From Pseudomonas abietaniphila (GTDB lineage Bacteria > Pseudomonadota > Gammaproteobacteria > Pseudomonadales > Pseudomonadaceae), in the NCBI RefSeq assembly GCF_039697315.1, contig NZ_CP155619.1, positions 5,766,001 to 5,830,000 on the forward strand: 64,000 nt of DNA, in the 5' to 3' direction. Under the pieces are notes generated by a model. It did no database searches, had not been told where the DNA came from, and was given only the letters and a program-made list of their open reading frames with translations. The stretch's first letter is position 1; each line of letters starts with the position of its first letter. Positions 50,977 through 60,277 of this stretch are shown here, piece by piece. A program made the position numbers and the translations under genes.

Positions 50977-52062
50977 ATGTTTGCCCTTGATCATGCCCTG
51001 GCCCAGGACATCGTCGATCGGGCAATGGCGATCCTGCCGTGCAATGTCAACGTGATGGATTACCTGGGCATCATCATTGGCAGCGGTGAGGCCGAGCGGT
51101 TGTATACGCGTCATGAGGGCGCTCAATTGGTGTTGGCCAACAGCCGCGTGGTGGAGATCGATTCGCACACGGCCAAGCAGTTAAACGGCGTCCGACCAGG
51201 CGTGAACCTGCCGCTGATGCTGGATCAAAAGCTGGTCGGGGTATTGGGCATCACCGGCGAACCGGACCAGGTACGGGTGTACGCCGAGTTGGTCAGGATG
51301 ACCGCCGAGATGCTCATGGAGCACCGTCGTCAGCAGGCCGATCAACAGTGGCGGCATCAGCGCAGCGAAGACCTGCTGTCGCGGCTGCTGTTGGGTGACA
51401 GTGCGCTGCACTTGATCGACGAGGCGGAACAATTCGGGTTGCAGCCGCAGTTGCCGCGTCAGGCCGTGCTGATCGAGCTGCCGTCAGAGGCGGCGTATGC
51501 CGGGCAGCTTGCGGCGTGGCTCAACGGCCGTTATGCCAACAGCTGGTGCGTGTCCTGCGAGCCCAGCCTGGTGTATTGGTGCCGCGCGGTCGGTAAAGAC
51601 CGCGATGACGCGCTGCTGCTGGAACAGTTCGATGAGCAAGGCTGGCCGGTGTTGCGCATGGCGACGGTCGACCCTTCGGCGGATCTTGAGTCGCTGCGCA
51701 ACGCCTGCGCCGCGGCCCGCGACCTGCTCGATTACGCCCGCCACGTTCAGCCGCAACAAAAACTGCTGCGCCTGGCGACTCACCGGCTGTCGGTGCTGTT
51801 CTGGCGCAACCGGCATGACTGGCTGGCCGAGGGCGTGGCCGAGCCGGTCATGAAATTGCAGGGCAACGGGCAATTGCTCGATACCTTGCGCGCCTGGTTC
51901 GATTACAGCGGCGAAAGCCAGGCCTGCGCCGATGCGTTGGGCATTCATCGCAACAGTTTGCGTTACCGGCTGGAGAAAGTGGCCGAGGTTAGCGGCTGCG
52001 ACCCGTATCGCACCGATGACCTGTTGCGGCTGTACCTGGGCATGCAGATGGTGGCGCGGTGA
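50977..52062 (+). CDS. CdaR-like sugar-diacid regulator
   Basis: The 361-residue product has an N-terminal diacid-recognition domain (AQDIVDRAMAILPCNVNVMDYLGIIIGSG, SRVVEIDSHTAKQLNGVRPGVNLPL) and a C-terminal PucR-type helix-turn-helix (SQACADALGIHRNSLRYRLEKVAEVSG). E. coli CdaR activates glucarate, galactarate and glycerate genes in response to these acids or glycerate. Here it directly precedes glycerate kinase. Confidence 0.92.
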   Translation: MFALDHALAQDIVDRAMAILPCNVNVMDYLGIIIGSGEAERLYTRHEGAQLVLANSRVVEIDSHTAKQLNGVRPGVNLPLMLDQKLVGVLGITGEPDQVRVYAELVRMTAEMLMEHRRQQADQQWRHQRSEDLLSRLLLGDSALHLIDEAEQFGLQPQLPRQAVLIELPSEAAYAGQLAAWLNGRYANSWCVSCEPSLVYWCRAVGKDRDDALLLEQFDEQGWPVLRMATVDPSADLESLRNACAAARDLLDYARHVQPQQKLLRLATHRLSVLFWRNRHDWLAEGVAEPVMKLQGNGQLLDTLRAWFDYSGESQACADALGIHRNSLRYRLEKVAEVSGCDPYRTDDLLRLYLGMQMVAR

Positions 52063-52182
52063 AGCCGCGCGCGTGATGTTTTGTTCGGATGAACAACAGG
52101 ATGGCTTGGCCGTTGTGCGAAGGTCAGGCGGAAAACATGGCCGGTAGTGAGAAGATCGCGACTATCGAACAAGGAGAACACC

Positions 52183-53319
52183 ATGAAAATCGTCATTGCC
52201 CCGGATTCCTTCAAGGACAGCCTCAGCGCGCAAGGTGTGGCTCAAGCGATCGCTGCGGGTCTGCGTGACGTCTGGCCGGATGCACAGCTGATGGAATGCC
52301 CCATGGCCGATGGTGGTGAAGGCACCATCGAGGCGGTGCTGGCGGCGTGCGACGGGCAATGGATGAAAAACCGGGTGACCGGACCGCTGGGTCAGCCGGT
52401 GGAGGCGCAGTGGGGCTGGCTGGCCGACACCCGCACCGCCATCATCGAAATGGCCATGGCCAGCGGCTTGCAGTTGCTGACCCTGGAGCAGCGCGACGCC
52501 ACGGTCACGACCACCTACGGCACCGGCGAGCTGATCGCCGCCGCGCTGGAGGCTGGCGCTCAGCGCATCATCCTGGCCATTGGTGGCAGCGCGACCAACG
52601 ATGCGGGAACCGGCATGCTGTCGGCCCTCGGCGCGCGTTTTCTGGACAGCAATGACGAACCCTTGCCGCCGGGCGGGTTGGCGCTGAGCAAGGTCGTGCG
52701 GATCGAGATCGAGCACATGGACCCGCGCCTCAAGGATGTCCAATTCCAGGTCGCCGCTGACGTCAACAACCCGCTCTGCGGTGCGCAAGGCGCCTCTCAT
52801 ATCTTTGGGCCACAAAAAGGCGCGTCGCCTGAGCAGGTCCTGGCGCTGGATGCCGCGCTGGGTCACTTCGCCAAACAATCAGCCCGCGTGCTGGGCAAGG
52901 ACGACAGTGAGCATCCCGGCAGTGGCGCCGCAGGGGGCATGGGCTTTGCGGCCAAGGCCTATCTCAACGCGTCGTTCCGGCCTGGCGTGGAAGTGGTGGC
53001 CGATCTCACCGGTCTGGCAGACGCCCTGGAAGGGGCCGATCTGGTGATCACCGGGGAAGGGCGTTTCGACGCCCAGACCTTGCGCGGCAAGACGCCTTTC
53101 GGTGTCGCCAAAATCGCCGGACGCGCGAACGTCCCTGTGATTGTACTGGCGGGCACACTGGGCGACGGTTATGCCGATCTCTACGAACACGGCATCAGCG
53201 CCGCCTTCGCCCTGACCAGTGGCCCGATGACGCTGGACCAGGCCTGTCGCAATGCCGCGACATTGCTGCATGACCGTGCTCGGGATCTGGCGCGCGTGTG
53301 GGCGCTGGCCGCGCGCTAG
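52183..53319 (+). CDS. garK: Glycerate 2-kinase (GarK/GlxK family)
   Basis: The ATG at 52183 follows AAGGAG and gives 378 residues starting MKIVIAPDSFKDSLSA. Typical segments are PMADGGEGTIEAVL, LAIGGSATNDAGTGML, SGAAGGMGFAAKAYL and LVITGEGRFDAQTLRGKTP. It phosphorylates glycerate to 2-phosphoglycerate, the last step of glucarate/galactarate breakdown, consistent with the nearby gud genes and CdaR-like regulator. Confidence 0.94.
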   Translation: MKIVIAPDSFKDSLSAQGVAQAIAAGLRDVWPDAQLMECPMADGGEGTIEAVLAACDGQWMKNRVTGPLGQPVEAQWGWLADTRTAIIEMAMASGLQLLTLEQRDATVTTTYGTGELIAAALEAGAQRIILAIGGSATNDAGTGMLSALGARFLDSNDEPLPPGGLALSKVVRIEIEHMDPRLKDVQFQVAADVNNPLCGAQGASHIFGPQKGASPEQVLALDAALGHFAKQSARVLGKDDSEHPGSGAAGGMGFAAKAYLNASFRPGVEVVADLTGLADALEGADLVITGEGRFDAQTLRGKTPFGVAKIAGRANVPVIVLAGTLGDGYADLYEHGISAAFALTSGPMTLDQACRNAATLLHDRARDLARVWALAAR

Positions 53320-53475
53320 GCGTTCGACGCCGCCACTCATCATTCGCGGCGATCCATGGCGTACCGGCCAGGCCGACCGCAGGCATGAGCGTTTGGGTGG
53401 TTGTCATGAATGCGAGAGGTCGCCGTTGTTATTGTTGAAAGCGACCTTTCTCGTACAGCGGCTGGGGCCTGCGAA

Positions 53476-53733
53476 TCAGTTGTCGCCCAGGCAGGCGTTG
53501 CCGTTGGTTTCGTAGCGCAGGGTGTGCGCCTTGCCCATGTGGTCCACATAACCCAGGTCCACCGGACGTACGCCGCAGAAGTTCAGCTTCGGTGCCTTGG
53601 TTACTTCGGCGATGTCGACCTGGGTGCCGTAGGTGTATTCCTGAACCTGCGGCATGTTCTTCACGTCGGCGTTCGCGGTCAGTGCGAAGCTGCTCAGCGC
53701 GGTCAGAGTCAGGGCGATCAGTGTGGTTTTCAT
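53476..53733 (-). CDS. DUF2790 domain-containing exported protein
   Basis: The ATG at 53733, after GAGGAA, gives 85 residues with a signal peptide (MKTTLIALTLTALSSFALTANA). The mature part ends VDHMGKAHTLRYETNGNACLGDN with two Cys, one in LNFCGVRPV. DUF2790 is a short periplasmic family nearly confined to Pseudomonas, often in multiple copies and linked to metal or stress responses; function is unproven. Confidence 0.88.
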   Translation of the reverse strand: MKTTLIALTLTALSSFALTANADVKNMPQVQEYTYGTQVDIAEVTKAPKLNFCGVRPVDLGYVDHMGKAHTLRYETNGNACLGDN

Positions 53734-54104
53734 GGTGGGCTTCCTCATATCGAGTGGATGACTTTCTTGAGCCCGTATGACGAAGCGCGGCGAGGGTTAT
53801 TCCATACGCCAGAATATCTTTGTGCCCATGCAATAATCCGTGGGTTGAGCGTGTTCGCGAACGCAGCGGCGCAGCAAACAGATAACTGCCTGATGTCCGC
53901 CTGCTTCGCGAGCACGCTCGCAGGTGCGGGGTCTGGATACAACGTTGTGTATCGACGCGGACCCTGTAGGAGCCGTCCGAGGTGACGAGGGTCTGGGCCG
54001 CACTTCGGACGAATGCGGCGGGTCATTCACCGACGATGCCGCTGACCCACTGCATTGTTCAGCAAGCTGACTTCCCCAGGATAATCGCCATTGGCCGCAG
54101 GGCT
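53734..54104. other. Non-coding gap with repeat fragments
   Basis: The 371 bases hold no convincing gene. There is a palindromic core ACAACGTTGT (within 53938-53953), a REP-like stretch CTTCGCGAGCACGCTCGCAGG near 53903, and a further REP-end fragment CCTGTAGGAGCCGTCCGAGG near 53964. It is probably a small repeat graveyard plus the DUF2790 promoter. Confidence 0.5.
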
Positions 54105-54836
54105 TTACGACTGCTTCAGCTTCTCCAGCACCTGCTCGGTCGTCCACAACGCACTGGCGATGAACCGGAAGTTGATCAGCGCGGCATGGTAACCATCGCC
54201 TTCGGGTATTTGCGGGGCGGCGGTCGCATCACGTACCACAGCGACTTCGAAGCCTTGCTCGACCAGATCGCGCAGGTGAGATTCGACGCACAGGTTGGCG
54301 GCCATGCCGGCAAGAATCACCTGAGACACGCCTTTCTTGCGCAGTTGCAGGGTCAGGTCGTTGGTTTGCGGGCTGTACACTTTGTGCGGCGAACAGATGA
54401 TGGTCTTGCCGTCGAGAATGAAAGGCTTGAACTGCGGCATGAAGTCAGCGCCGGAACTGTCGAAGCCGCTCAGGTCAAGCGGCGAAGCGCGGTCGAACAT
54501 GCCGATGTCGTGCATCATTTTTTCCAGCGGTCCGCCGTGCTCCCACTCATGGTCGCAAGGGTAGTAATAGTGCGGCGAGATGGCGACCGCGATGCCGGCG
54601 TTCCTGGCGGCTTCGAACAGTTGGCCCAGGTGACCGACCACACCATTTTCAGTGACGCTGTTGCCCACCAGCGGCCAGGCCACGCCTTCGGGGCTTAGAA
54701 AGTCGACCTGCGGGTCGATCACGACCAACGCCGTGCGCGACAGGTCGAGCTTCATGCCGACCTCAGGCAATGCAGGGTTGATGGGGTCTTGATAGATCGC
54801 TTTGACGCTGTCGGGATGGCTGGAATCAGTGCTCAT
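54105..54836 (-). CDS. Cysteine hydrolase, isochorismatase family
   Basis: The ATG at 54836, after GAGGAG, gives 243 residues. The triad is Asp in LVVIDPQVDFLSPEG, Lys in CSPHKVYSPQTN and Cys in GMAANLCVESHLRDL. It has an extended insertion (YYYPCDHEWEHGG, residues about 95-110). It hydrolyses an amide or ester of unknown identity. A divergent AraC-type regulator suggests substrate-induced expression. Confidence 0.88.
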   Translation of the reverse strand: MSTDSSHPDSVKAIYQDPINPALPEVGMKLDLSRTALVVIDPQVDFLSPEGVAWPLVGNSVTENGVVGHLGQLFEAARNAGIAVAISPHYYYPCDHEWEHGGPLEKMMHDIGMFDRASPLDLSGFDSSGADFMPQFKPFILDGKTIICSPHKVYSPQTNDLTLQLRKKGVSQVILAGMAANLCVESHLRDLVEQGFEVAVVRDATAAPQIPEGDGYHAALINFRFIASALWTTEQVLEKLKQS

Positions 54837-54978
54837 TGTGAGGCTCCTCGGATTGGAATAACCTCTTGCGGGCTCGGCCGACAGGTGCGCGGTGGTGGCC
54901 AGCAAGGAGGGTTATCCTCGACCAATGCGCCGCGGGAGTTTTGTCCCGGCGTCCGCCTTTTTTGCCCGAAGTGACTCA

Positions 54979-55800
54979 ATGGACGCGTTATCCGAGTTTT
55001 TCGACCGAATCCACATGAACGGACGGCTGTTTTACGCCGGGACCGTGTTCGACACCCTGGACATCAACAAGCCCGACGGCACGGCCTTTATTCATATCGT
55101 GGAGAACGGTGGGCTGGATCTGATTCGTCCCGGACATCCGCGTATCGTTCTGGACGGACCGACGGTGTTGCTGTGTCCGAGCACCTGCCGCTACGCGCTG
55201 CAACCGACCACTGAACAGGGCGCCGAGATCCTCTGCGCGACGTTCGAGTTCGGGGTGAGCATGGGGCGTTCGTTTCCGCTGGGGGTGACCGACACGCTGG
55301 TGTTCCCGTTCAGGGACATTGATTCTGTGGTGCCCGTGATCCAGGCGTTGCTGGCCGAGTTCAGAGGGCAGCGTGCCGGGCATCGCAAAGGCTTGAGCGT
55401 GCTGTTCGAATACATTCTGATCGTGCTGGTGAGGCGGGCAATCGAGACCGGCATGATTGCCAGAGGCGGGCTGATCGCCATCCTCGATCCTCAACTGGGT
55501 AAGGCCATCAACGAGATTCACCTGAACCCCGACCGCGACTGGAGCCTCAAGGATTTGGCGCAAGTGGCCTGCATGTCGCGGAGCAAATTCTCGGCGCAGT
55601 TCCTCAAGGTGGTGGGCGTGTCGCCCATCGCCTACCTCACCGGCTGGCGGATGAAACTGGCCCGGGACCTGATGAAGCAGGGTGTGAAGCTGAAGGTCAT
55701 TGCCGCATCGGTGGGCTACAGCTCACAGGCGGCGCTGACCCGTGCGTTCGTGCTGGAAATGGGCCTGCCGCCTGGGGAATGGCTCAAGCGGCAAGACTGA
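54979..55800 (+). CDS. AraC family transcriptional regulator
   Basis: The ATG at 54979 (MDALSEFFDRIHMNGRLFY) gives 273 residues; an in-frame ATG at 54892 is possible but less typical. There is an N-terminal cupin-like sensor domain (about 1-150) and two C-terminal helix-turn-helix motifs (WSLKDLAQVACMSRSKFSAQF; KVIAASVGYSSQAALTRAF). It diverges from the cysteine hydrolase and ends against the DHA2 transporter gene. Confidence 0.9.
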   Translation: MDALSEFFDRIHMNGRLFYAGTVFDTLDINKPDGTAFIHIVENGGLDLIRPGHPRIVLDGPTVLLCPSTCRYALQPTTEQGAEILCATFEFGVSMGRSFPLGVTDTLVFPFRDIDSVVPVIQALLAEFRGQRAGHRKGLSVLFEYILIVLVRRAIETGMIARGGLIAILDPQLGKAINEIHLNPDRDWSLKDLAQVACMSRSKFSAQFLKVVGVSPIAYLTGWRMKLARDLMKQGVKLKVIAASVGYSSQAALTRAFVLEMGLPPGEWLKRQD

Positions 55801-57345
55801 TCAGGCGACGCTCAGTTGCACTGTCGGGATGGGCTTGCGCATCAACGTGCCCACCAGCACCGCGGCGAACAGACCGACGATTCCTGCGACCCACAACACC
55901 GATGCGAATCCCGTCACAAACGCCTGCTGCGCCAGCGGCTGAACCACCTCGCGAGCGCCGGCACTGACGGATTGCAAGGCAGCCGTCATGTCCCCGGCCA
56001 CCACGCGGGACGCAATGAATTCGGCCTGATCAAGCCAGGCGGGCGCAGTGTTGTGCAGGTTGATGTCCAGCGCATTCAAGGTGTGGCTTGCGAGCAGCGC
56101 ACCGTAAATGCCGACCGCCAGCATGATCGCGCTAAAACGCATGGTGGTGCTCATGCCCGACGCCATGCCGGTGCGTTCGCGGGGCACGCAGGCCATGATG
56201 TTTTTCTGCGTGTCCCCGTTGAGCAGACCTGCACCGGCGCCGGTCACCGCCATGGCCAGTGCAAACGCCGGGTAGCCGCCGATTGACGTTGCCCAGGCGC
56301 ACAACAGGTTGCCGGCGCTGACCAGCGTCAGCCCCAACGCCATCATCGCCGCCGGCGACAGATGGCGCGACAGTCCTGGTCCCAGACGCGGGAAAAACAG
56401 CATGGTGATTGCGAACGGCAACATGCCAAGCCCTGAATCAATCGCGCTGAAACCCAGACCGTTCTGAAGGTAGAACGGAAGCAATGTCATCATCACCTGC
56501 GCGCACCCAGCGTAGGCAAACATCCCCAACAGTGCGCCGACGAACCTGGGCGATTTGAACAGCTGTAAGTCCACCATCGGGCGGCGTTGCACACGTTCAG
56601 CCAGAAAAAACAGTGCCAGCAGCAGGCCGCCGCCCATCAGGCGGGCAAAGGTCAGCGGGTTCTCCCAGCCGATCCGGTTGGCCTCGATCAGGCCCCAGAT
56701 CAGGCTCAGCAGACTGGCACTGAAAAACAGGCTGCCCCACGGGTCGAGGCGCGCCGATTGTTCGTTGCGTGATTCACCGATGTTGCGCATCACCATGCTG
56801 AGCAGGATCAGGCCGACCGGCAGGTTGAGAAAGAAAATCCAGCGCCAGCCGAGCAGCTCGGCGATCAATCCGCCCACCGTCGGCGCAGCGGTCATCGCCA
56901 CGCCCATGCACGCGCCCCAAAACGCCCAGGCCTTGGCCCGCTCGGCCTCGTCATGGAAGACATGGCCGATCGTCGCCAGTGCCGAGGTCAGCAGCAGGGC
57001 TGCACCGACGCCTTTGATGGCACGTGCAATGTCGAGCAGCAGGATAGTCGGCGCCGCGCCGCAGCCGACCGACGCCAGAATGAACAGCACCAGGCCGGTG
57101 AGCAGCATCTTCTTGCGTCCGAACCGGTCGGCGAGGCTGCCCGCAGGCAGCAGCAATGCCGCAAAGGCCAGCATGTAGGCGCTGACCACCCACTCAATGT
57201 CGGCGAACCCGGCGCCGAGGTCGCGCGCAATACTGGGCAGCGTCACCGCAACGATGTTGGTGTCGAGCACGATCAGCGAACACACGCCGGAGGCGGTGAG
57301 CAGTGTCATGCGAGGGCTGATGATTCGGGCGCTGGCTGACGGCAT
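55801..57345 (-). CDS. MFS transporter, DHA2 (EmrB/QacA) drug-efflux family
   Basis: The 514-residue, 14-helix antiporter has the conserved DTNIVAVTLPSIARDLGA at helix 1 and AGSLADRFGRKKMLL in loop 2-3. It probably exports toxic or amphipathic compounds. The ATG at 57345 faces a LysR gene 161 bases away, the likely regulator. The stop is directly adjacent to the AraC stop. Confidence 0.92.
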   Translation of the reverse strand: MPSASARIISPRMTLLTASGVCSLIVLDTNIVAVTLPSIARDLGAGFADIEWVVSAYMLAFAALLLPAGSLADRFGRKKMLLTGLVLFILASVGCGAAPTILLLDIARAIKGVGAALLLTSALATIGHVFHDEAERAKAWAFWGACMGVAMTAAPTVGGLIAELLGWRWIFFLNLPVGLILLSMVMRNIGESRNEQSARLDPWGSLFFSASLLSLIWGLIEANRIGWENPLTFARLMGGGLLLALFFLAERVQRRPMVDLQLFKSPRFVGALLGMFAYAGCAQVMMTLLPFYLQNGLGFSAIDSGLGMLPFAITMLFFPRLGPGLSRHLSPAAMMALGLTLVSAGNLLCAWATSIGGYPAFALAMAVTGAGAGLLNGDTQKNIMACVPRERTGMASGMSTTMRFSAIMLAVGIYGALLASHTLNALDINLHNTAPAWLDQAEFIASRVVAGDMTAALQSVSAGAREVVQPLAQQAFVTGFASVLWVAGIVGLFAAVLVGTLMRKPIPTVQLSVA

Positions 57346-57485
57346 GGCGATGACTCCGGCGACAACTTAGGTTCTAGCTAATGTTTGCGATACTGGTCTG
57401 CAGGCTCACGCCTATTCTGGATTGGCCGCGGGTTCACAATACCGCTGGATGGCCTATGCTTCGTTACCCGAACCGAACGTTTTTA

Positions 57486-57500
57486 TTACCTTTCAGGTAA
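57486..57500. promoter_or_regulatory. Candidate LysR box at the start of the regulator gene
   Basis: TTACCT-TTC-AGGTAA is a perfect 6-bp dyad containing a T-N11-A LysR core, 6 bases before the LysR start and overlapping its ribosome site. It may serve autorepression. Confidence 0.45.
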
Positions 57501-57506
57501 CGACCG

Positions 57507-58382
57507 ATGGAAATTCGTCACTTTCGCTACTTTCTTGCCGTCGCCCGGCACCGACACTTCACCCGGGCAGCCGAGCAGTTGGGCATCGCGCCCCCCACGC
57601 TGACCCGGCAGATTCAAGACCTCGAAAGCGCGCTGGGCACTCGACTGTTCGTGCGCGAGCAACGGGAAGTCCGCCTGACCGATGCCGGTCGCGCCTTGCA
57701 GATCGAAGCGGAGCTGGCCGTGCGGCAATTCGAAACGGCGCAATACAACGTGCAGCGCGCCGGGCGTGGCGAGGCGGGGAGAATCGAGCTGGGGTATGTC
57801 GCGTCTGCGGTGTTCTCAGGTGTGCTGCAGCGTCAGGTCGGAGAGTTTCGCCAGCGCTACGCCGATGTCGATTTCATCCTCACCGAGTACCTCATGCCGG
57901 CCTTGCCCCGGATGATCGAAGAAGGGCGGCTGGACGTGGGCCTCATTCGTTCGCCCATGAGCCTGCCGGAGTCCGTCAGCGCGGTGAAGCTGCTGACCGA
58001 GGGCTTTGCTCTGGCGCTCCCGGCCAGCGCCTGGCTGTGCAAGCTCAAGGTGATCAACGCCATACACTTGCAGGCGGAGACATTCATCCTTCCCGAACAG
58101 ATCTCCGGAACACTGGAAGTCGCCGCCCAAGGCGGCTTCGCCCCGACGCTGGGCCCGCAGCCCGGCGGTCTGGTGTCGGTGATTGCCTTGGTGAGTCTCG
58201 GGCAGGGCGTGGCGGTGGTACCGGAGTCAGTGGTCGATCACATCACCTTGCCGAACGTCGTATTCAGGCGCATCGAAGACTGTCAGCCGACCTCGTACCT
58301 GTCATTGATCCACCGGCGCTACGAGAAAGCGCCGGCGGTCACGCGCTTCATCGAGCACGTAAAAGCGTCTCGCGAGCGGTGA
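57507..58382 (+). CDS. LysR family transcriptional regulator
   Basis: The 291-residue product has a helix-turn-helix (MEIRHFRYFLAVARHRHFTRA, IAPPTLTRQIQDLESALGTRLF) and an effector-binding domain from about residue 90. It belongs to the BenM/CatM-like, HFTRAAEQL type. It is divergent from the DHA2 efflux gene, which it probably regulates. Its stop abuts the stop of the NmrA-like gene. Confidence 0.9.
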   Translation: MEIRHFRYFLAVARHRHFTRAAEQLGIAPPTLTRQIQDLESALGTRLFVREQREVRLTDAGRALQIEAELAVRQFETAQYNVQRAGRGEAGRIELGYVASAVFSGVLQRQVGEFRQRYADVDFILTEYLMPALPRMIEEGRLDVGLIRSPMSLPESVSAVKLLTEGFALALPASAWLCKLKVINAIHLQAETFILPEQISGTLEVAAQGGFAPTLGPQPGGLVSVIALVSLGQGVAVVPESVVDHITLPNVVFRRIEDCQPTSYLSLIHRRYEKAPAVTRFIEHVKASRER

Positions 58383-59240
58383 TCAAGCGTGTCGGGCCAA
58401 CAGGCCTTTTAGCACGCTCTCAAGGCCGACACGGCCTTTGCGCGGCAGGCCTTCGAAGCGAATCCAGCCTTCGTTGAAACCGTCGAGCATCTGCATGCGC
58501 GGCACCGGGTTGCTCATGCCTTGCGAGGTGAACAGTGCGTGCCAGGTCTCCCGAGGAACGACTTGCATGGTCACCGGCTTGCCCAGCAGTTCAGTGAACG
58601 TTTCGGCGATCTGATTGGGCGTGACGTGTTGCTCGCCCTCCAGTTCGACGATGCGTTTGCCGAACCACTGTTCCTGCAACAACTCGGCCGCGACGCGACC
58701 GACATCGGCCGTGGCAATCATCGGTACGGGCTTGTCCAGCGGTTGTAAAAAGCTTGGGATCACGCCGGTCTGAACGGCGGGCTCGACGTCCCACACGCAG
58801 TTTTCCATGAACCAACCGGGCCGCAGAAACGTCACGGGCAGTTCAAGCGAACTCAGGCGTTGTTCCAGGTATTGCAGTTGATTCAGCAGATTAGCCTGAG
58901 TGGCTTGGGCGCCGATGGTGGAGAGGCACACGACTTTGCCGGGACGAGCCGCGGCCAAGGCATCATGCAGGTGGGCGATGACCTTGCGGGTTTCTGGAAA
59001 CCCTTCGGACGGTGAGAAATTGGGTGGCAACAGGACGAACACCGCCGTGCTGTTCTGAAAAGCCTGCGTCAAAGCAGACAGGTCGTCCACGTCGGCGATT
59101 GCGACATCGCAACCTTGCCTGGCCCAAGGCTGGCCTTTCTCGGCACTGCGCACCACCGCGCGCACCGGCTTGCCCGCTGCCAACAGGTGACGCGCGACTT
59201 CGCTGCCCACTTGCCCGGTGACGCCCATGATTGTGTACAT
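58383..59240 (-). CDS. NmrA-like NAD(P)-binding protein
   Basis: The ATG at 59240 (MYTIMGVTGQVGSEVARHLL) gives 285 residues. It is an atypical short-chain dehydrogenase with the NAD(P) motif MGVTGQVGSEVA and conserved TFLRPGWFMENCVW. The Tyr-x-x-x-Lys pair of active dehydrogenases is not evident, so it may be a redox sensor or a reductase of the azoreductase/QorB type. Upstream lies a divergent LysR gene. Confidence 0.87.
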   Translation of the reverse strand: MYTIMGVTGQVGSEVARHLLAAGKPVRAVVRSAEKGQPWARQGCDVAIADVDDLSALTQAFQNSTAVFVLLPPNFSPSEGFPETRKVIAHLHDALAAARPGKVVCLSTIGAQATQANLLNQLQYLEQRLSSLELPVTFLRPGWFMENCVWDVEPAVQTGVIPSFLQPLDKPVPMIATADVGRVAAELLQEQWFGKRIVELEGEQHVTPNQIAETFTELLGKPVTMQVVPRETWHALFTSQGMSNPVPRMQMLDGFNEGWIRFEGLPRKGRVGLESVLKGLLARHA

Positions 59241-59353
59241 GCTCAATACCTCATCGAGGGCGACCTCGCGTCGCCGATTCGGGCAGTATTACGCCGGCGT
59301 GGTTGATTCTCCGATAGCATGAGTGTCATTGAATGCATGCCAAGGAGTCACTA

Positions 59354-60259
59354 ATGAGTTTTGACGGACGTTTGGCGAGCGGGATGGGGGTTCTGTCGGC
59401 CGTGGTCGATACCGGCAGTTTTGTGAAAGCGGCCGATGTGCTCGACATGACCCAGTCAGGCGTGAGCCGCGCCATTGCTCGCCTGGAGGCCCGGCTGGGC
59501 ATTCGGCTGTTTGATCGCACCACGCGCTCAGTCAAGTTGACCGATGAGGGGCGACGGTTGTATGAGGACATCGCGCCGCTGCTGGCCGGCTTGGAAGAGG
59601 CAGCGACACTGGCGTCAGGCAGTGCCACGGCGGTACGAGGGCGTCTGCGGGTCAACGTTGATCCGTATTTTTCCCGGCTGATTCTGGCGCCGGCGCTGGG
59701 CGACTTCATGGCGACTTATCCTGAACTGGAACTGGATCTGCTGACTCGCGAGCAACTGGGCGATCTGGTTGCCGATGGGGTCGATCTGGCGGTGCGGTTT
59801 GGCGAGCAACCGTCGTCTTCGCTGATCGGGCGACAGTTACTCAAGACCCGCGTCTTGACTGTGGCATCGCCGGCTTACCTGAAAAAGCACGGTCGGCCAA
59901 AGCATCCCACCGACCTCGAAAGCCCCGAACATGTGTGTATCGATTTTCGGGATTCGCAGACCGGACGGCCGTTTCCGTGGGAATTTCATCGGGGCGCCGA
60001 GCGACTCATCGTCAATACGCGCGGGCGCCTGATGGTCAATGATGTGGGTACGATGCACCGCATCTGCGAAGAAGGGCAGGCCGTGGCGCAGGTGCTGGAG
60101 CTGGGGGTAGAGGCCGCGATCAGCGACGGACGGCTGATCGAGCTGTTTGCGGACTGGCCGGACGAGTACTTCCCACTGTACGCGTTGTACCCGTCTCGGC
60201 ATTTGCCGCCGGCGAAAGTGCGCGCCTTTCTGGAATTCGTGGTCGCGCTGAGCCGCTGA
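59354..60259 (+). CDS. LysR family transcriptional regulator
   Basis: The ATG at 59354, with AAGGAG nearby, gives 301 residues. The helix-turn-helix is GSFVKAADVLDMTQSGVSRAIARLEARLG; the effector domain has the CrgA-type pattern (LRVNVDPYFSRLILAPALGDFMATYPELEL, VDLAVRFGEQPSSS). Divergence from the NmrA-like gene makes that gene the probable target. Confidence 0.9.
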   Translation: MSFDGRLASGMGVLSAVVDTGSFVKAADVLDMTQSGVSRAIARLEARLGIRLFDRTTRSVKLTDEGRRLYEDIAPLLAGLEEAATLASGSATAVRGRLRVNVDPYFSRLILAPALGDFMATYPELELDLLTREQLGDLVADGVDLAVRFGEQPSSSLIGRQLLKTRVLTVASPAYLKKHGRPKHPTDLESPEHVCIDFRDSQTGRPFPWEFHRGAERLIVNTRGRLMVNDVGTMHRICEEGQAVAQVLELGVEAAISDGRLIELFADWPDEYFPLYALYPSRHLPPAKVRAFLEFVVALSR

Positions 60260-60277
60260 TTCCTCCCGCTGATGGGC

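Noticed and set aside
53417..53447. AGGTCGC/GCGACCT inverted repeat near the DUF2790 gene
   Set aside because: A 7-bp stem with a 17-base loop and no T run; not convincing as a terminator or operator.
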